Source: a virus
IMG/VR virus record: IMGVR_UViG_3300046507_000197
Location: 1-33,456 of that record
Strand: one strand, 5' to 3'
Length of the DNA: 33,456 bases
How positions within the stretch are numbered: position 1 is the first letter of the stretch; each line of letters begins with the position of its first letter. This document shows, in pieces, positions 16,339 through 23,823 of the stretch. The position numbers and the translations under genes were made by a program. The notes beneath the pieces are model-generated. The model made no database searches and had not been told where the DNA came from. It saw only the letters and a program-made list of their open reading frames with translations.

Positions 16339-16718
16339 AGCCGAGCCACAGCAAAAGCGGCCTGATATGCCTTGATGACTGCGTCAGCGGCGCCGGCCGA
16401 GGTTTTGACCAGAGCGCGGATTGTCTCCGGCGACAGCTTGTCATCGAAGCTCCAGCCCACGACCAGTTCGCTGACTTGCGCAACTTGGCGGTCAATATCC
16501 GCCCGGGTCAAATCTACGAGAGTGATGTCATCACCGAGATCCTTCATCCGCTCTTGGTCATCCTTGGCCGCCTTGTTCCAGCTCGCGAACAATTCCGCGA
16601 GCTCCTCGCGGTCTCGATACTTGAACTCGAATTCAACCGCCTGCAGCTTCCCGCCAACGCGCGGGATGTCTACGTCCGACTTGAACGTCGGGTTCTGGGC
16701 AATCCTGAACTTCGCCAT
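16329..16718 (-). CDS. Tail assembly chaperone, gpG-like
   Basis: The 129-aa product starts MAKFRIAQNPTFKSDVDIP and is helical with a charged centre (KYRDREELAELFASWNK). It is located between the tail tube and the tape measure, where lambda has G. It ends LGN-stop inside a GGGAAAC slippery site, so a minor product should be extended into the next frame. The chaperone coats the tape measure before tube polymerisation and is absent from virions. The start is 3 nt beyond the tail tube gene stop. Confidence 0.88.
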   Translation of the reverse strand: MAKFRIAQNPTFKSDVDIPRVGGKLQAVEFEFKYRDREELAELFASWNKAAKDDQERMKDLGDDITLVDLTRADIDRQVAQVSELVVGWSFDDKLSPETIRALVKTSAGAADAVIKAYQAAFAVARLGN

Positions 16719-16721
16719 GAA

Positions 16722-17384
16722 TTACGCCCCGCCCGCTGCGGTGGTGTAGCGAGTCGGCTCGGCCTGTAGCGCCAGGTTCACCGTGCGTGCCATCAGGTTG
16801 TTCCTGGTGACAGTAGGCTGCTTGGAAAACGAGGTGTAGGTGCCGTAGAAGATGGTGTCGTTGCCCGGCAGGTTCATGCGTGCGGCTTGGATCTGCTTGC
16901 CGGAGTCGGCCTTCGACAGCACTGCGTTGTGCGGCAGCGCAGGATCGTCAGCAATTGTCAGCGCCATGCTCGATGCGGCTTTATCGGTGGGGATCTGCCG
17001 GCCTTGGTCGTCTTCCAGAAAGACGACGTCGGTGTAGTTCTGGTCGCCACCGGAATACGCCACATCAACGACTTGCGGCACAGCAACCCAAGAGAGCACC
17101 TTCTTCAGGGTGCCTGCACCGCTACCGGTCGGGTAGAGCTGCGTATCGGTGGTGTCGATGGCTTCGAGGGTAATCGCGGTAGCTGTAGCAGCCTTCACAC
17201 GCACCACGCGATTGTTGAGGCGCGACCATGCCGACGAGACCAGTACGATGTCACCTGCCGACAGCGTGCCGCCGACAACGGTGGCCACAGCTTCGGAGGC
17301 ATTGGAGATGGTGGCGAAAGACAGCTCGGTAGCGTAGGTCGCCCCATGCTGGATGGTGGCGCCGTTCGGGAGTTTGTAGCCCAT
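16722..17384 (-). CDS. Major tail (tube) protein
   Basis: The 220-aa protein (MGYKLPNGATIQHGATYATEL) has the beta-rich composition of siphophage tube subunits, including a GGTLSAGDIVLVSSAWSRLNN Ig- or OB-like turn and AVPQVVDVAYSGGDQN. It has the expected place between the tail terminator and the chaperones. It polymerises as hexameric rings on the tape measure to make the tail tube. A stable hairpin lies 28 nt upstream of the start codon. Confidence 0.88.
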   Translation of the reverse strand: MGYKLPNGATIQHGATYATELSFATISNASEAVATVVGGTLSAGDIVLVSSAWSRLNNRVVRVKAATATAITLEAIDTTDTQLYPTGSGAGTLKKVLSWVAVPQVVDVAYSGGDQNYTDVVFLEDDQGRQIPTDKAASSMALTIADDPALPHNAVLSKADSGKQIQAARMNLPGNDTIFYGTYTSFSKQPTVTRNNLMARTVNLALQAEPTRYTTAAGGA

Positions 17385-17411
17385 GGGGTTTTTCCTCTTC
17401 GCAGAAATGAA

Positions 17412-17434
17412 GAACCCCGCACTTGGCGGGGTTC
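17412..17434 (-). terminator. Terminator-like hairpin upstream of the tail tube gene
   Basis: GAACCCCGC-acttg-GCGGGGTTC is a perfect 9-bp stem with a 5-nt loop. The minus-strand tail TTCATTTC is only weakly T-rich, so it may act as an RNA-stabilising or partial terminator ahead of the highly expressed tube gene. Confidence 0.55.
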
Positions 17435-17455
17435 AGGGTTTGCCCAATGGGCGGG

Positions 17456-17866
17456 TTAAGCTCGGTCGGCCCGGTACTGAAACGAAGCCGATACGGTAAG
17501 CGTGCTGTCGTCGACGATGGCGGGCCCGGGTTCAACGGGCGTCAGCACCATCACTTCGAAGTCACCCTGCTGGAGTCGCAAGAAGGTTGGGAACAGCTCG
17601 TCGAGGTCATCAATTAGCCCTTCCACATCGCCTGTGCCGTTGCCAGCCGGAGCCACAACACTGATCTGAAACACGCCGGTGTAAACACGGTCCGTGCCTT
17701 CCAGCGTCTGGGTGTCGGTACCAGCGGGCAACGTGAAGGCGCGCAGATAGGTCTCGTCGTCACCGGGTTCGAATGCCACGCCCTGATAAGCGATCCGCAT
17801 ACCTCGTGTCGCTGCCCAAGCCGCAAGCTGCTGCTCGTAGATGCGACGGATGATCTGATGGCTCAT
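17456..17866 (-). CDS. Tail terminator protein (DUF4128-like)
   Basis: 136 aa from ATG 17866 (MSHQIIRRIYEQQLAAWAATRG), overlapping the preceding stop by ATGA. The pattern (LRAFTLPAGTDTQTL, GVFQISVVAPAGNG, LIDDLDELFPTFLRL) fits the gpU-type/DUF4128 tail terminator family, which caps the growing tube and joins tail to head. An in-frame extension to 17926 overlaps the previous gene and has no ribosome site. Confidence 0.85.
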   Translation of the reverse strand: MSHQIIRRIYEQQLAAWAATRGMRIAYQGVAFEPGDDETYLRAFTLPAGTDTQTLEGTDRVYTGVFQISVVAPAGNGTGDVEGLIDDLDELFPTFLRLQQGDFEVMVLTPVEPGPAIVDDSTLTVSASFQYRADRA

Positions 17867-18060
17867 TTGACGGCCTCTGTCATCAGTTGCGGCGACTGGA
17901 AAGGCAGGGGCTGCCTCGTGTGGCATTTCGGGCAGGAGTGCAGGTAAAGCGGAGGGCTAGTCATGTAAGGAGGTGAATCAGGCTCACGCTCAAGCCTCTC
18001 ACCGCACTTGCACAGGGCATACCTCCAGAATGTGCGAACCTCGACATCTTCGTAATTCAT
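17863..18060 (-). CDS. Small zinc-ribbon-like protein, 65 aa
   Basis: Starts at ATG 18060, overlapping the gp10-like stop (ATGA), and its own stop overlaps the tail terminator start in the same way, so it belongs to the coupled tail operon. It has two CxC/CxxC pairs (ALCKCGERL and HSCPKCHTRQ), which could bind a zinc ion. I do not know a named family; it could be an assembly factor or a small connector component. Confidence 0.75.
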   Translation of the reverse strand: MNYEDVEVRTFWRYALCKCGERLEREPDSPPYMTSPPLYLHSCPKCHTRQPLPFQSPQLMTEAVK

Positions 18061-18713
18061 ACCTGGTTGTTCCTGATGGCCTCCAGCACGATTTGCTGGA
18101 AGCGGGTGACAGTGATGCGGACCATGCCGCCGGGCGCCTGTTGGGAATGGCCGAACTCCAGCGGGATGGCGTATGGCAGTGAGTTGGTGATGTACGCCGT
18201 GTCGCCCGCCTTAAACTCGATCGCGCCGTCGACGATGCGCGCCCTGGACTTGCGCCCGCTCGCGTCGACCTCTTCTGTAGTGGTGTTGTCCGGCGCGCCG
18301 ATGTTGAACATCCAGTTGCCACGAAAGCGCCCGCCGACATAGTCCTTGCCGGAAATCAGACCGTTCACGTTGAAGTTCTGGACCCGTTCGGCTTTCGTCA
18401 ACGGCTTGGCGTACTTGACGCCCTTCTTTAGCTTCCCGGACTTGGTGAAATTCGATTCGGTCAGGTTGATGACCGTGTTACGAGCTGCAACCTTGAAGTC
18501 GTAGTCGTCGGCTTCGCGGGTGTTCTTCTCGCGATGCGCGACGTTGGCTGCCCAGATTTCCGGATTGCCCACGGGCGACATGCGTATAACGCTGCTGCCG
18601 AGTTCGATCACGATCTCACGCAGGCTCGCGTCGATTGCTTCCTTGGCCTGCTCAGCGAACTGCGCCAGGCTCAGCGCGAAGCTGCCTGACTGCCCGGCAC
18701 CCGCGCGGCTCAT
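18057..18713 (-). CDS. HK97 gp10-like head-tail joining / tail component
   Basis: 218 aa from ATG 18713 (MSRAGAGQSGSFALSLAQF), overlapping the previous stop by ATGA. The conserved features are SLREIVIELGSSVIRMSPVGNPEIW, the RFRGNWMFNIG block and YAIPLEFGHSQQAPGGMVRITV at the end, as in gp10-like proteins that connect neck and tail. The frame upstream to 18788 overlaps the adaptor gene and lacks a ribosome site. Confidence 0.88.
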   Translation of the reverse strand: MSRAGAGQSGSFALSLAQFAEQAKEAIDASLREIVIELGSSVIRMSPVGNPEIWAANVAHREKNTREADDYDFKVAARNTVINLTESNFTKSGKLKKGVKYAKPLTKAERVQNFNVNGLISGKDYVGGRFRGNWMFNIGAPDNTTTEEVDASGRKSRARIVDGAIEFKAGDTAYITNSLPYAIPLEFGHSQQAPGGMVRITVTRFQQIVLEAIRNNQV

Positions 18714-19078
18714 GACCGCACCTGCAGCTCGTACACAAGCGCCGTACCGGCCGGGTTGATCTCTTTCAGAGGCGGGATGATTGACCAAGTCTTACCCTGG
18801 ATCACCGCCTTGCTCAGTAGCGTTGGCGGCGCGCTCAGCCCGCTCGCGGCGATCTTCAGCTTCTTGTCGCCGACCTTGATCAGGCTGCTGGTCTGGAATT
18901 CTTGGCCGGTGAAGTCGAGCAGTATGCCTTGGGCGGTCCGCTCGGTGACTGTGTCCGGGCCGGTCTTGCCAGTGCTCGGGTCGTAAACACCCTTGACCGT
19001 GTCGCGGAGGATTACTGGCCGACCAAACTCGGTGATCAGCTCAAGGGCCATCACGGCCATCTCGTCGTAGAAGGCCAT
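18710..19078 (-). CDS. Head-tail adaptor protein
   Basis: 122 aa from ATG 19078 after GAGGTGGTT. Segments ALELITEFGRPVILRDTVKG, QGILLDFTGQEFQTSSLIKVGDKKLKIAASGL and TWSIIPPLKEINPAGTALVYELQVR match the small beta-barrel head-tail joining proteins that sit at the neck of siphophages. It follows a moron and its terminator and precedes the gp10-like gene with an ATGA overlap. Confidence 0.82.
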   Translation of the reverse strand: MAFYDEMAVMALELITEFGRPVILRDTVKGVYDPSTGKTGPDTVTERTAQGILLDFTGQEFQTSSLIKVGDKKLKIAASGLSAPPTLLSKAVIQGKTWSIIPPLKEINPAGTALVYELQVRS

Positions 19079-19091
19079 AACCACCTCATAG

Positions 19092-19112
19092 AAAACCCGC
19101 ACAAGGCGGGCT
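19092..19112 (-). terminator. Intrinsic terminator closing the XRE regulator gene
   Basis: Minus strand CCCGC-cttgt-GCGGG followed by TTTTC. It lies 17 nt past the stop codon of the regulator and ahead of the head-tail adaptor gene. Confidence 0.75.
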
Positions 19113-19128
19113 TAACTGGACTAAAAAC

Positions 19129-19455
19129 TCATTCGCTTGCGAGCGTAACCTTGGCGAAGCCACGCTTTTTCAACTCTTCAATAATCTCTTCGATAGATGC
19201 TTCACCCAGGGCAATTTCAGTGAAATCGTCCTGAATGATTGCCTCCAGTTCGCTCTGATTTACTTCAGGGAACAGCGCCTTGTTCAATTTTGCCCAAGTG
19301 CTCATTTCTGGGCTGTGCATTCCGCGCTCATAGCGCCCCGCCATTACATTCGAAATGTCTGCAGCGATGGACAGTTCGGCCTGAGTCATGCCTGCCACTT
19401 TACGGGCGTTACGAAGAGCCTCAGGAAAATTCTTGTGCTTAGGATTAGGTAGCAT
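19129..19455 (-). CDS. XRE-family HTH regulator inserted in the head-tail region (moron)
   Basis: 108 aa with an N-terminal helix-turn-helix of Cro/CI/XRE type at about residues 12-60 (EALRNARKVAGMTQAELSIAADISNVMAGRYERG), then a short acidic C-terminus (QSELEAIIQDDF, EIIEELKKRGF). ATG at 19455 follows AGAGGTGTTCA. The upstream DNA is much more AT-rich than the flanking genes, carries a promoter with an inverted repeat, and a terminator follows the gene, so it is an autonomous unit. It may be expressed from the lysogen and act on host or phage promoters. Confidence 0.88.
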   Translation of the reverse strand: MLPNPKHKNFPEALRNARKVAGMTQAELSIAADISNVMAGRYERGMHSPEMSTWAKLNKALFPEVNQSELEAIIQDDFTEIALGEASIEEIIEELKKRGFAKVTLASE

Positions 19456-19473
19456 TGAACACCTCTAGTTGGT

Positions 19474-19512
19474 TTGTGCAATCATAATGCACCAACAATA
19501 GGTAGCCATCAA
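19474..19512 (-). promoter_or_regulatory. Promoter with overlapping operator of the XRE gene
   Basis: Minus-strand -35 TTGATG (19512-19507), 17-nt spacer, -10 CATTAT (19489-19484). The inverted repeat TTGTGCA-N7-TGCACCA (19474-19494, one mismatch) covers the -10, the expected place for autorepression by the HTH protein. Confidence 0.6.
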
Positions 19513-19545
19513 GTACTAATAAATCATATATAGTTATCTTTTAAG

Positions 19546-20049
19546 TCATGCCCTGACGGCGAACAACCCTCGTCTTTGCAGGTAATCTGCAAACTGGGTC
19601 GCGCTCGCTCGACCCGGCGCAGCCGGCAGCAGTCGGGAGCTGTTGCTGGGGATCACCGCGTATTCCCGTGTCACAGCACCTTCGACCCGATCCACGGTGA
19701 CCGCGCCCTTGCGCTTTTCCGGTGGGTCGATGTCGTCAGCGTGGATCTCAGCAGCCAACGCCATCTGCCCGTACTCGATCCGAGCTGGTAGGTAGTTATC
19801 GGGTTTCAGTTCGCAATCCAGCTCAACGCTACGCCGAGGCCAGGCCAGAGCCTGATCACTCGACATCTTGCGGCCTTTCCACGTCATGCCATCCATCGCC
19901 AAGGCGGCCCGGCGCAGCAATGCTTCCTGCGCTGGCTCGTCTGCCGGGATCGTCACGCCGAACTTACCGGCGTAGATGACCAAATCGGCAGCACTCGCGT
20001 AGCTTTCGGCATCAGGCTTGCCGGTACCGTCCTCGGTGATGAGTGCCAT
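19546..20049 (-). CDS. Head-tail connector, DnaT-like domain family
   Basis: 167 aa starting MALITEDGTGKPDAESYASAADLVIYAGKFG, the characteristic opening of the phage 'putative DnaT-like' (DnaT_2) family found between the capsid and head-tail joining genes. EALLRRAALAMDG and the RSVELDCELKP segment are also typical. Despite its name the family acts as a head completion/connector component in tailed phages. It starts 3 nt after the stop of the preceding gene. Confidence 0.82.
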   Translation of the reverse strand: MALITEDGTGKPDAESYASAADLVIYAGKFGVTIPADEPAQEALLRRAALAMDGMTWKGRKMSSDQALAWPRRSVELDCELKPDNYLPARIEYGQMALAAEIHADDIDPPEKRKGAVTVDRVEGAVTREYAVIPSNSSRLLPAAPGRASATQFADYLQRRGLFAVRA

Positions 20050-20052
20050 GGG

Positions 20053-20367
20053 TTATTCCGCTGGGATGAGAGCTTGAAGGTCCGGCTTCAGTGCATTGGC
20101 ATCATACTCGATGCCCTTGGACGTCAGCCAAGCGCGCAGGTCTTCAACGTTCATTTTCTTCGGATCGGTTTCAGGCCCGGTCTTTTCAGACTTGGCTGAC
20201 CACTCTGGCTTCAGTCTGGCAGCCGGCGTTTTGTCAGCGGCACCGCCACGGCTGTCCGTCACGTTCGAGTCGACGATGATCAAGCCGGCCTTCTTGGCCT
20301 GCGCCTTCACGTCGCCTTCGTAACGGTGAAATGGGCCTGGCAGATACCAGATGTTGTTCTCGCTCAT
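20053..20367 (-). CDS. Head protein with a HeH/LEM-like C-terminal domain (gpFI-like position)
   Basis: 104 aa (MSENNIWYLPGPFHRYEGDVK). The C-terminal part NVEDLRAWLTSKGIEYDANALKPDLQALI fits the helix-extension-helix fold found in small phage head proteins behind the major capsid gene, similar in place to lambda gpFI. The middle is Lys/Ser/Thr-rich and probably disordered. ATG follows GGAGATGCAATC. The role, DNA packaging or connector assembly, is inferred from position. Confidence 0.72.
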   Translation of the reverse strand: MSENNIWYLPGPFHRYEGDVKAQAKKAGLIIVDSNVTDSRGGAADKTPAARLKPEWSAKSEKTGPETDPKKMNVEDLRAWLTSKGIEYDANALKPDLQALIPAE

Positions 20368-20417
20368 GATTGCATCTCCGCCAAGCCGAGCACACGTCCC
20401 GGCTTGGACATCAGGGG

Positions 20418-21386
20418 TTACTTGGAGGCGTCACCGATCAGGGCAACACCGGCGGTGTCCTTGATGCTGGCTGCGGTTTTGTCCCAGTTGGTGCCGGTGG
20501 CCAGCGCCGCACTGGTCGGCGACTTGCCGCCGTTGGCGGTGTCCCAGGTGTAACCCTTCAGGCCGAGGCCGAAGGTGTAATCGACCTGAATGGTGGTCTC
20601 GATACGAGTCTGGCCGTTGCTGGTTTCGACGTTCGAGATGATGTCGCGGCTGTCATGAACCAACGCGGCGCCGGACGCCAAGCTGAGGATGATTTCCTTG
20701 TTCGGCGTGCCGGTCTGGGACAGCGCCGGAGCGTCGGTGACCACGGAGGTCTTTCCGAGGATATCTACCACCCGAACGTTGCCGGCCAGGAACAGGTTGT
20801 TGACGTTCGCCAGGTTCTGGCCGACCAGCTTGTGCCACGAACTGCCGGTCATGACCTGGGCGACGAGGTTCTGACTGGCGTCACCGAACTTCGCGTGCGA
20901 GCTGTTCAGACCCGCCTGCGAGATGCCGGCGGTGGCCGACACGTCGTTGACAGCGGCAGCCTGAGCGGTGATCGCGGCGACCAGTGCAGCAATGGCGGTG
21001 TTCAGTTGATCCTTGAGCAGGATTTCAGCGAACGCGCGCGAGGCCACTTCGATGCCCTGAGCAGTTGGGCGTTGCAGCCAGGTCATCTGGGAAGGCTCAT
21101 AGCGAACCGGGCCGAAACCACCAGCCACCTTCACGGTGGTGTTCTGCAGCTCGGTCAGATCGACCGGAGTTACAGCAGCCTGAGCAGCGTAACGGTTCAC
21201 ACGGCGCTGGGCAGAAGCCAGGTTCTGGAAGAACGACTCCTGCAAGAAGTCACCTGTGAAGCCTTCCGGCGACAGAACGATGGCGCCGTTGCTGGCAGCG
21301 TTGAACGCCGCGAGCATTTGATCCAGGGTCTCCAGAGTCGCCGGCATGACGTAATCGTTGAAGACCTGCATTTGAGACAGGGACAT
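20418..21386 (-). CDS. Major capsid protein
   Basis: 322 aa (MSLSQMQVFNDYVMPATLETLDQML...). It follows the scaffold gene directly, is large and lacks signal or enzymatic motifs, and the surrounding genes are portal, minor head protein and connector. Segments such as RVNRYAAQAAVTPVDLTELQNTTVKVAGGFGPV and EILLKDQLNTAIAALVAAI fit the HK97-like capsid proteins of Pseudomonas siphophages, with a C-terminal region KEIILSLASGAALVHDSRDI. ATG follows AAGGAATAACAC. Confidence 0.88.
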   Translation of the reverse strand: MSLSQMQVFNDYVMPATLETLDQMLAAFNAASNGAIVLSPEGFTGDFLQESFFQNLASAQRRVNRYAAQAAVTPVDLTELQNTTVKVAGGFGPVRYEPSQMTWLQRPTAQGIEVASRAFAEILLKDQLNTAIAALVAAITAQAAAVNDVSATAGISQAGLNSSHAKFGDASQNLVAQVMTGSSWHKLVGQNLANVNNLFLAGNVRVVDILGKTSVVTDAPALSQTGTPNKEIILSLASGAALVHDSRDIISNVETSNGQTRIETTIQVDYTFGLGLKGYTWDTANGGKSPTSAALATGTNWDKTAASIKDTAGVALIGDASK

Positions 21387-21396
21387 GTGTTATTCC

Positions 21397-22104
21397 TTAA
21401 TTGAGAGGGAGGTCCGGGAACTTGCTGGCGATTGCCGCTGTGCGTTCCGTTTTAGTGCCGCCGATGTTTCCTTTTGCGGCCCCGCCGCCATTCCCAGCAC
21501 CTGCAGCCCCGCCGCCCGATGCCTTACTGCCAGCGATCAACGGCGCGAACGCCGTGTCGTTGGTGAATTCTGCTTTCAGCTCGTCCAGTGTTGCCGCTGA
21601 GAGCTTGCCGGCCTGATCGAGAACCACGACGGTAGGTTTACCGTCACGCAGTTCAACGCTCAGACGGCGTTCGATGTGAGGTAGCAACGCCTTGGCGCTG
21701 CCTGGGATTGCCAATGCTGCTGCGATGTCCGTCGCGGTGCGGCCAACGGTCAGATCCCGGATCTGACTGCCGAGGCTGCCACGCTCCTGCTCGAGCAAAC
21801 CGTTCAGCTCAGCTTCGCGGCGGTTGTACTTTTCCGACCAGGACTTTTCGAGCTCTTCGACGTTGCCGGACTTGCGCGCGGCTTCTTCACGCTCCAAGCG
21901 TGCTGCCTCTTCGGCATCCTTGCGCGCCTTCTCGGCTGCTTTCTTCTCGCCGAGCAGCTCGTCGACCTTGGCTTTCAGGCCGGAGACGTCTTCCTGTTGC
22001 GGCAAGCCCTCGATGCCCAGCACGAATTTGCCGTCTTTTTCGGTGTACAGCGGGCGCACGGATTCGTCGACGCCATCAAGGGTGTCCAGTTGGAACTTCA
22101 GCAT
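21397..22104 (-). CDS. Capsid scaffold protein
   Basis: 235 aa from ATG 22104 (MLKFQLDTLDGVDESVRPLYTEKDGKFVL), after GGGAGACAACCA. A long charged coiled coil (about residues 35-110: VDELLGEKKAAEKARKDAEEAARLEREEA) and a low-complexity Gly/Ala tail (SGGGAAGAGNGGGAAKG) are typical of scaffolds, which are removed after prohead assembly. A longer open frame to 22248 overlaps the plus-strand gene start region and has no ribosome site. Confidence 0.88.
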   Translation of the reverse strand: MLKFQLDTLDGVDESVRPLYTEKDGKFVLGIEGLPQQEDVSGLKAKVDELLGEKKAAEKARKDAEEAARLEREEAARKSGNVEELEKSWSEKYNRREAELNGLLEQERGSLGSQIRDLTVGRTATDIAAALAIPGSAKALLPHIERRLSVELRDGKPTVVVLDQAGKLSAATLDELKAEFTNDTAFAPLIAGSKASGGGAAGAGNGGGAAKGNIGGTKTERTAAIASKFPDLPLN

Positions 22105-22220
22105 TGGTTGTCTCCCAGAGACGTTGGGCAGGCCCTGCCTGCGGAAAGAAAATGTGGATCTGTAGTGGCTAAATGATGACAATGCGCCCCGAAAAATTTC
22201 CCGATATACCGGAGCGAGCA

Positions 22221-22736
22221 ATGACGAACGACGCAGATGGCGCGACAAAGAAACTGGAACTACGAAACGGATTGTTGATTGCGGTCATCACAAGTGTGCT
22301 GACACTTGCTGGTGTAATGAGCACAAGCCTCACCAGCTGGATTTCGTCTTCGCAGTCATCAGCCACTACGAAAAGCCAGGCCTGCATTGTTCGATTGGAT
22401 ACTCAGGAACAAAGCTTGCGCGGAAAAGCGGACCAATTTCTCGGAGCATTAGGGAGTTTTTCGGCGCTTCTCGCACATAAGAAATTTGACAACGAGGCGT
22501 ACAACACAAGGCTCGACGACCTTATGAAAGCTGGGTATTCATTCAGCGCTTACGCACCTGAACAACTTGCGGCATTGAGCAGGAATCTGGTAACTCAACT
22601 GAAAAACGCGATTCATGTAGAGGATGAGAGCGAGTCAAAAAAGGAATTGGAGGATTTCTACAAATCGAATCAGCAGTGGAATGATGACTTCCAAAAATTT
22701 CTCAAAGAGTTAGCGTCAGATCGAAGCGGATGCTGA
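22221..22736 (+). CDS. Membrane-anchored protein of unknown function on the plus strand (moron)
   Basis: 171 aa from ATG 22221, preceded by GGAGCGAGCA. Residues 17-40 (NGLLIAVITSVLTLAGVMSTSLTSW) form a single transmembrane helix; the rest is a soluble helical domain (QSLRGKADQFLGALGSFSALLA, KNAIHVEDESESKKELEDFY). It is inserted between the scaffold and the minor head gene, opposite to both. Its stop codon lies 1 nt from the minor head stop codon. Base use is more AT-rich than the neighbours, consistent with horizontal acquisition. I do not recognise the family; a role in superinfection exclusion or anti-phage sensing would fit only by position. Confidence 0.8.
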   Translation: MTNDADGATKKLELRNGLLIAVITSVLTLAGVMSTSLTSWISSSQSSATTKSQACIVRLDTQEQSLRGKADQFLGALGSFSALLAHKKFDNEAYNTRLDDLMKAGYSFSAYAPEQLAALSRNLVTQLKNAIHVEDESESKKELEDFYKSNQQWNDDFQKFLKELASDRSGC

Positions 22737-22737
22737 C

Positions 22738-23823
22738 TTAAATCCCTGCCCGCTCAAACGCCAGAGGCTCAAGAGCCTTCATTTGCACAAGTGTCATAGG
22801 TGCGAAGTTCCGATCAAGCTGCAGCTCGGAGAAGCGCTCAACGCTGAGTTCTCCATCGCGCAGCAGCTTGGCCCGGACAGGCCCTATGGCCTTGTCTTGG
22901 AACACCGCAGGCTGCTGGACAAGCCAGTCGTAATAGCTGAGGTCTGCTCTCACCTGCTGCGGCCCACTGTCACCTACCGATGCGCGCGTGCCGTCTTTCG
23001 AGAGCAGCGCACTGAACCGAGTGATGGCTACGACCGTAGATCGACAATTGATGTGGATCGGCGGCCGCGGCCCTTCAATCAACTTGAACCGTCGGCCATC
23101 CAGCGTCCTGCACTGGGCGGTCGTCTTCGAATCCAGCGTGCTGACCCATTCGACCGACTGAACGACGTCGCTGTTTTCCTTCAGCGTTTCCATCCGTGCC
23201 TGAGTGGCAACGTGTTGGACTGCTGTGCGCACGACTGAACCGGCACTGCGGTTGGTCGTGGCCAGGATGCCGTCGTTGTAGTTGAGCGCCTTGGTCCCGC
23301 GAATGTTCTTGATGATCTGGAAGTTTGTCTGGCCTTCGAAGAAGCCCTGCCTGATCGCGCCTGTGAGGCGTTGCCGCTCTGTCGAGGTGAACCCTACAAT
23401 GAACGAGTCGAGCAGCTTGCCGCCGTCCACACCCCGCACGCTGAGCGGGTTCGTGAGGATGGCGGCGCGGATTGCAGCAGAGCCGGGCAGCGCCGCGTCG
23501 AACGTGATGCTTGGCGGTGCCGCGCGCGTCAGACTGGTCGCCTCAAACTGCGCCTCGTAGTTGGCGATGTCCACCAGGTCGAGATTCAGCTGATCGGTAA
23601 ACCGGTCGAAGATGCCCAGCAGCAGGCTGTCGACTTCCTTCAGCAGGCGCTCGAGACGCACCGCGGTGTAGTCGGTCAGATCTGCCTTGGTCAGCCGGTC
23701 GCGGATGCTGCGGTCGATCTCTTTCAGGAACGGGGCGAACTTCTTCACCTCGCCCGACTTCAGTTGCTCCAGGAAGACGGCGTGCCGGATGGTGGCGTCA
23801 AGAATTGCTTGGTTGGCCGCCAT
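22738..23823 (-). CDS. Phage minor head protein (Mu gpF / SPP1 gp7 family)
   Basis: 361 aa. The C-terminal domain contains the family hallmark: STLDSKTTAQCRTLDGRRF followed by PRPPIHINCRSTVVAI, a Cys/His-containing motif of Mu gpF-like proteins. The N-terminal half is helical. Such proteins associate with the portal and are ejected with DNA or guide head assembly. It overlaps the end of the portal gene by 26 nt. Confidence 0.9.
   Translation of the reverse strand: MAANQAILDATIRHAVFLEQLKSGEVKKFAPFLKEIDRSIRDRLTKADLTDYTAVRLERLLKEVDSLLLGIFDRFTDQLNLDLVDIANYEAQFEATSLTRAAPPSITFDAALPGSAAIRAAILTNPLSVRGVDGGKLLDSFIVGFTSTERQRLTGAIRQGFFEGQTNFQIIKNIRGTKALNYNDGILATTNRSAGSVVRTAVQHVATQARMETLKENSDVVQSVEWVSTLDSKTTAQCRTLDGRRFKLIEGPRPPIHINCRSTVVAITRFSALLSKDGTRASVGDSGPQQVRADLSYYDWLVQQPAVFQDKAIGPVRAKLLRDGELSVERFSELQLDRNFAPMTLVQMKALEPLAFERAGI

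Noticed and set aside
20370-21404. Plus-strand open frame of 344 codons opposite the major capsid gene
   Set aside because: Antisense of a highly biased coding sequence, without ribosome site or recognisable domain.
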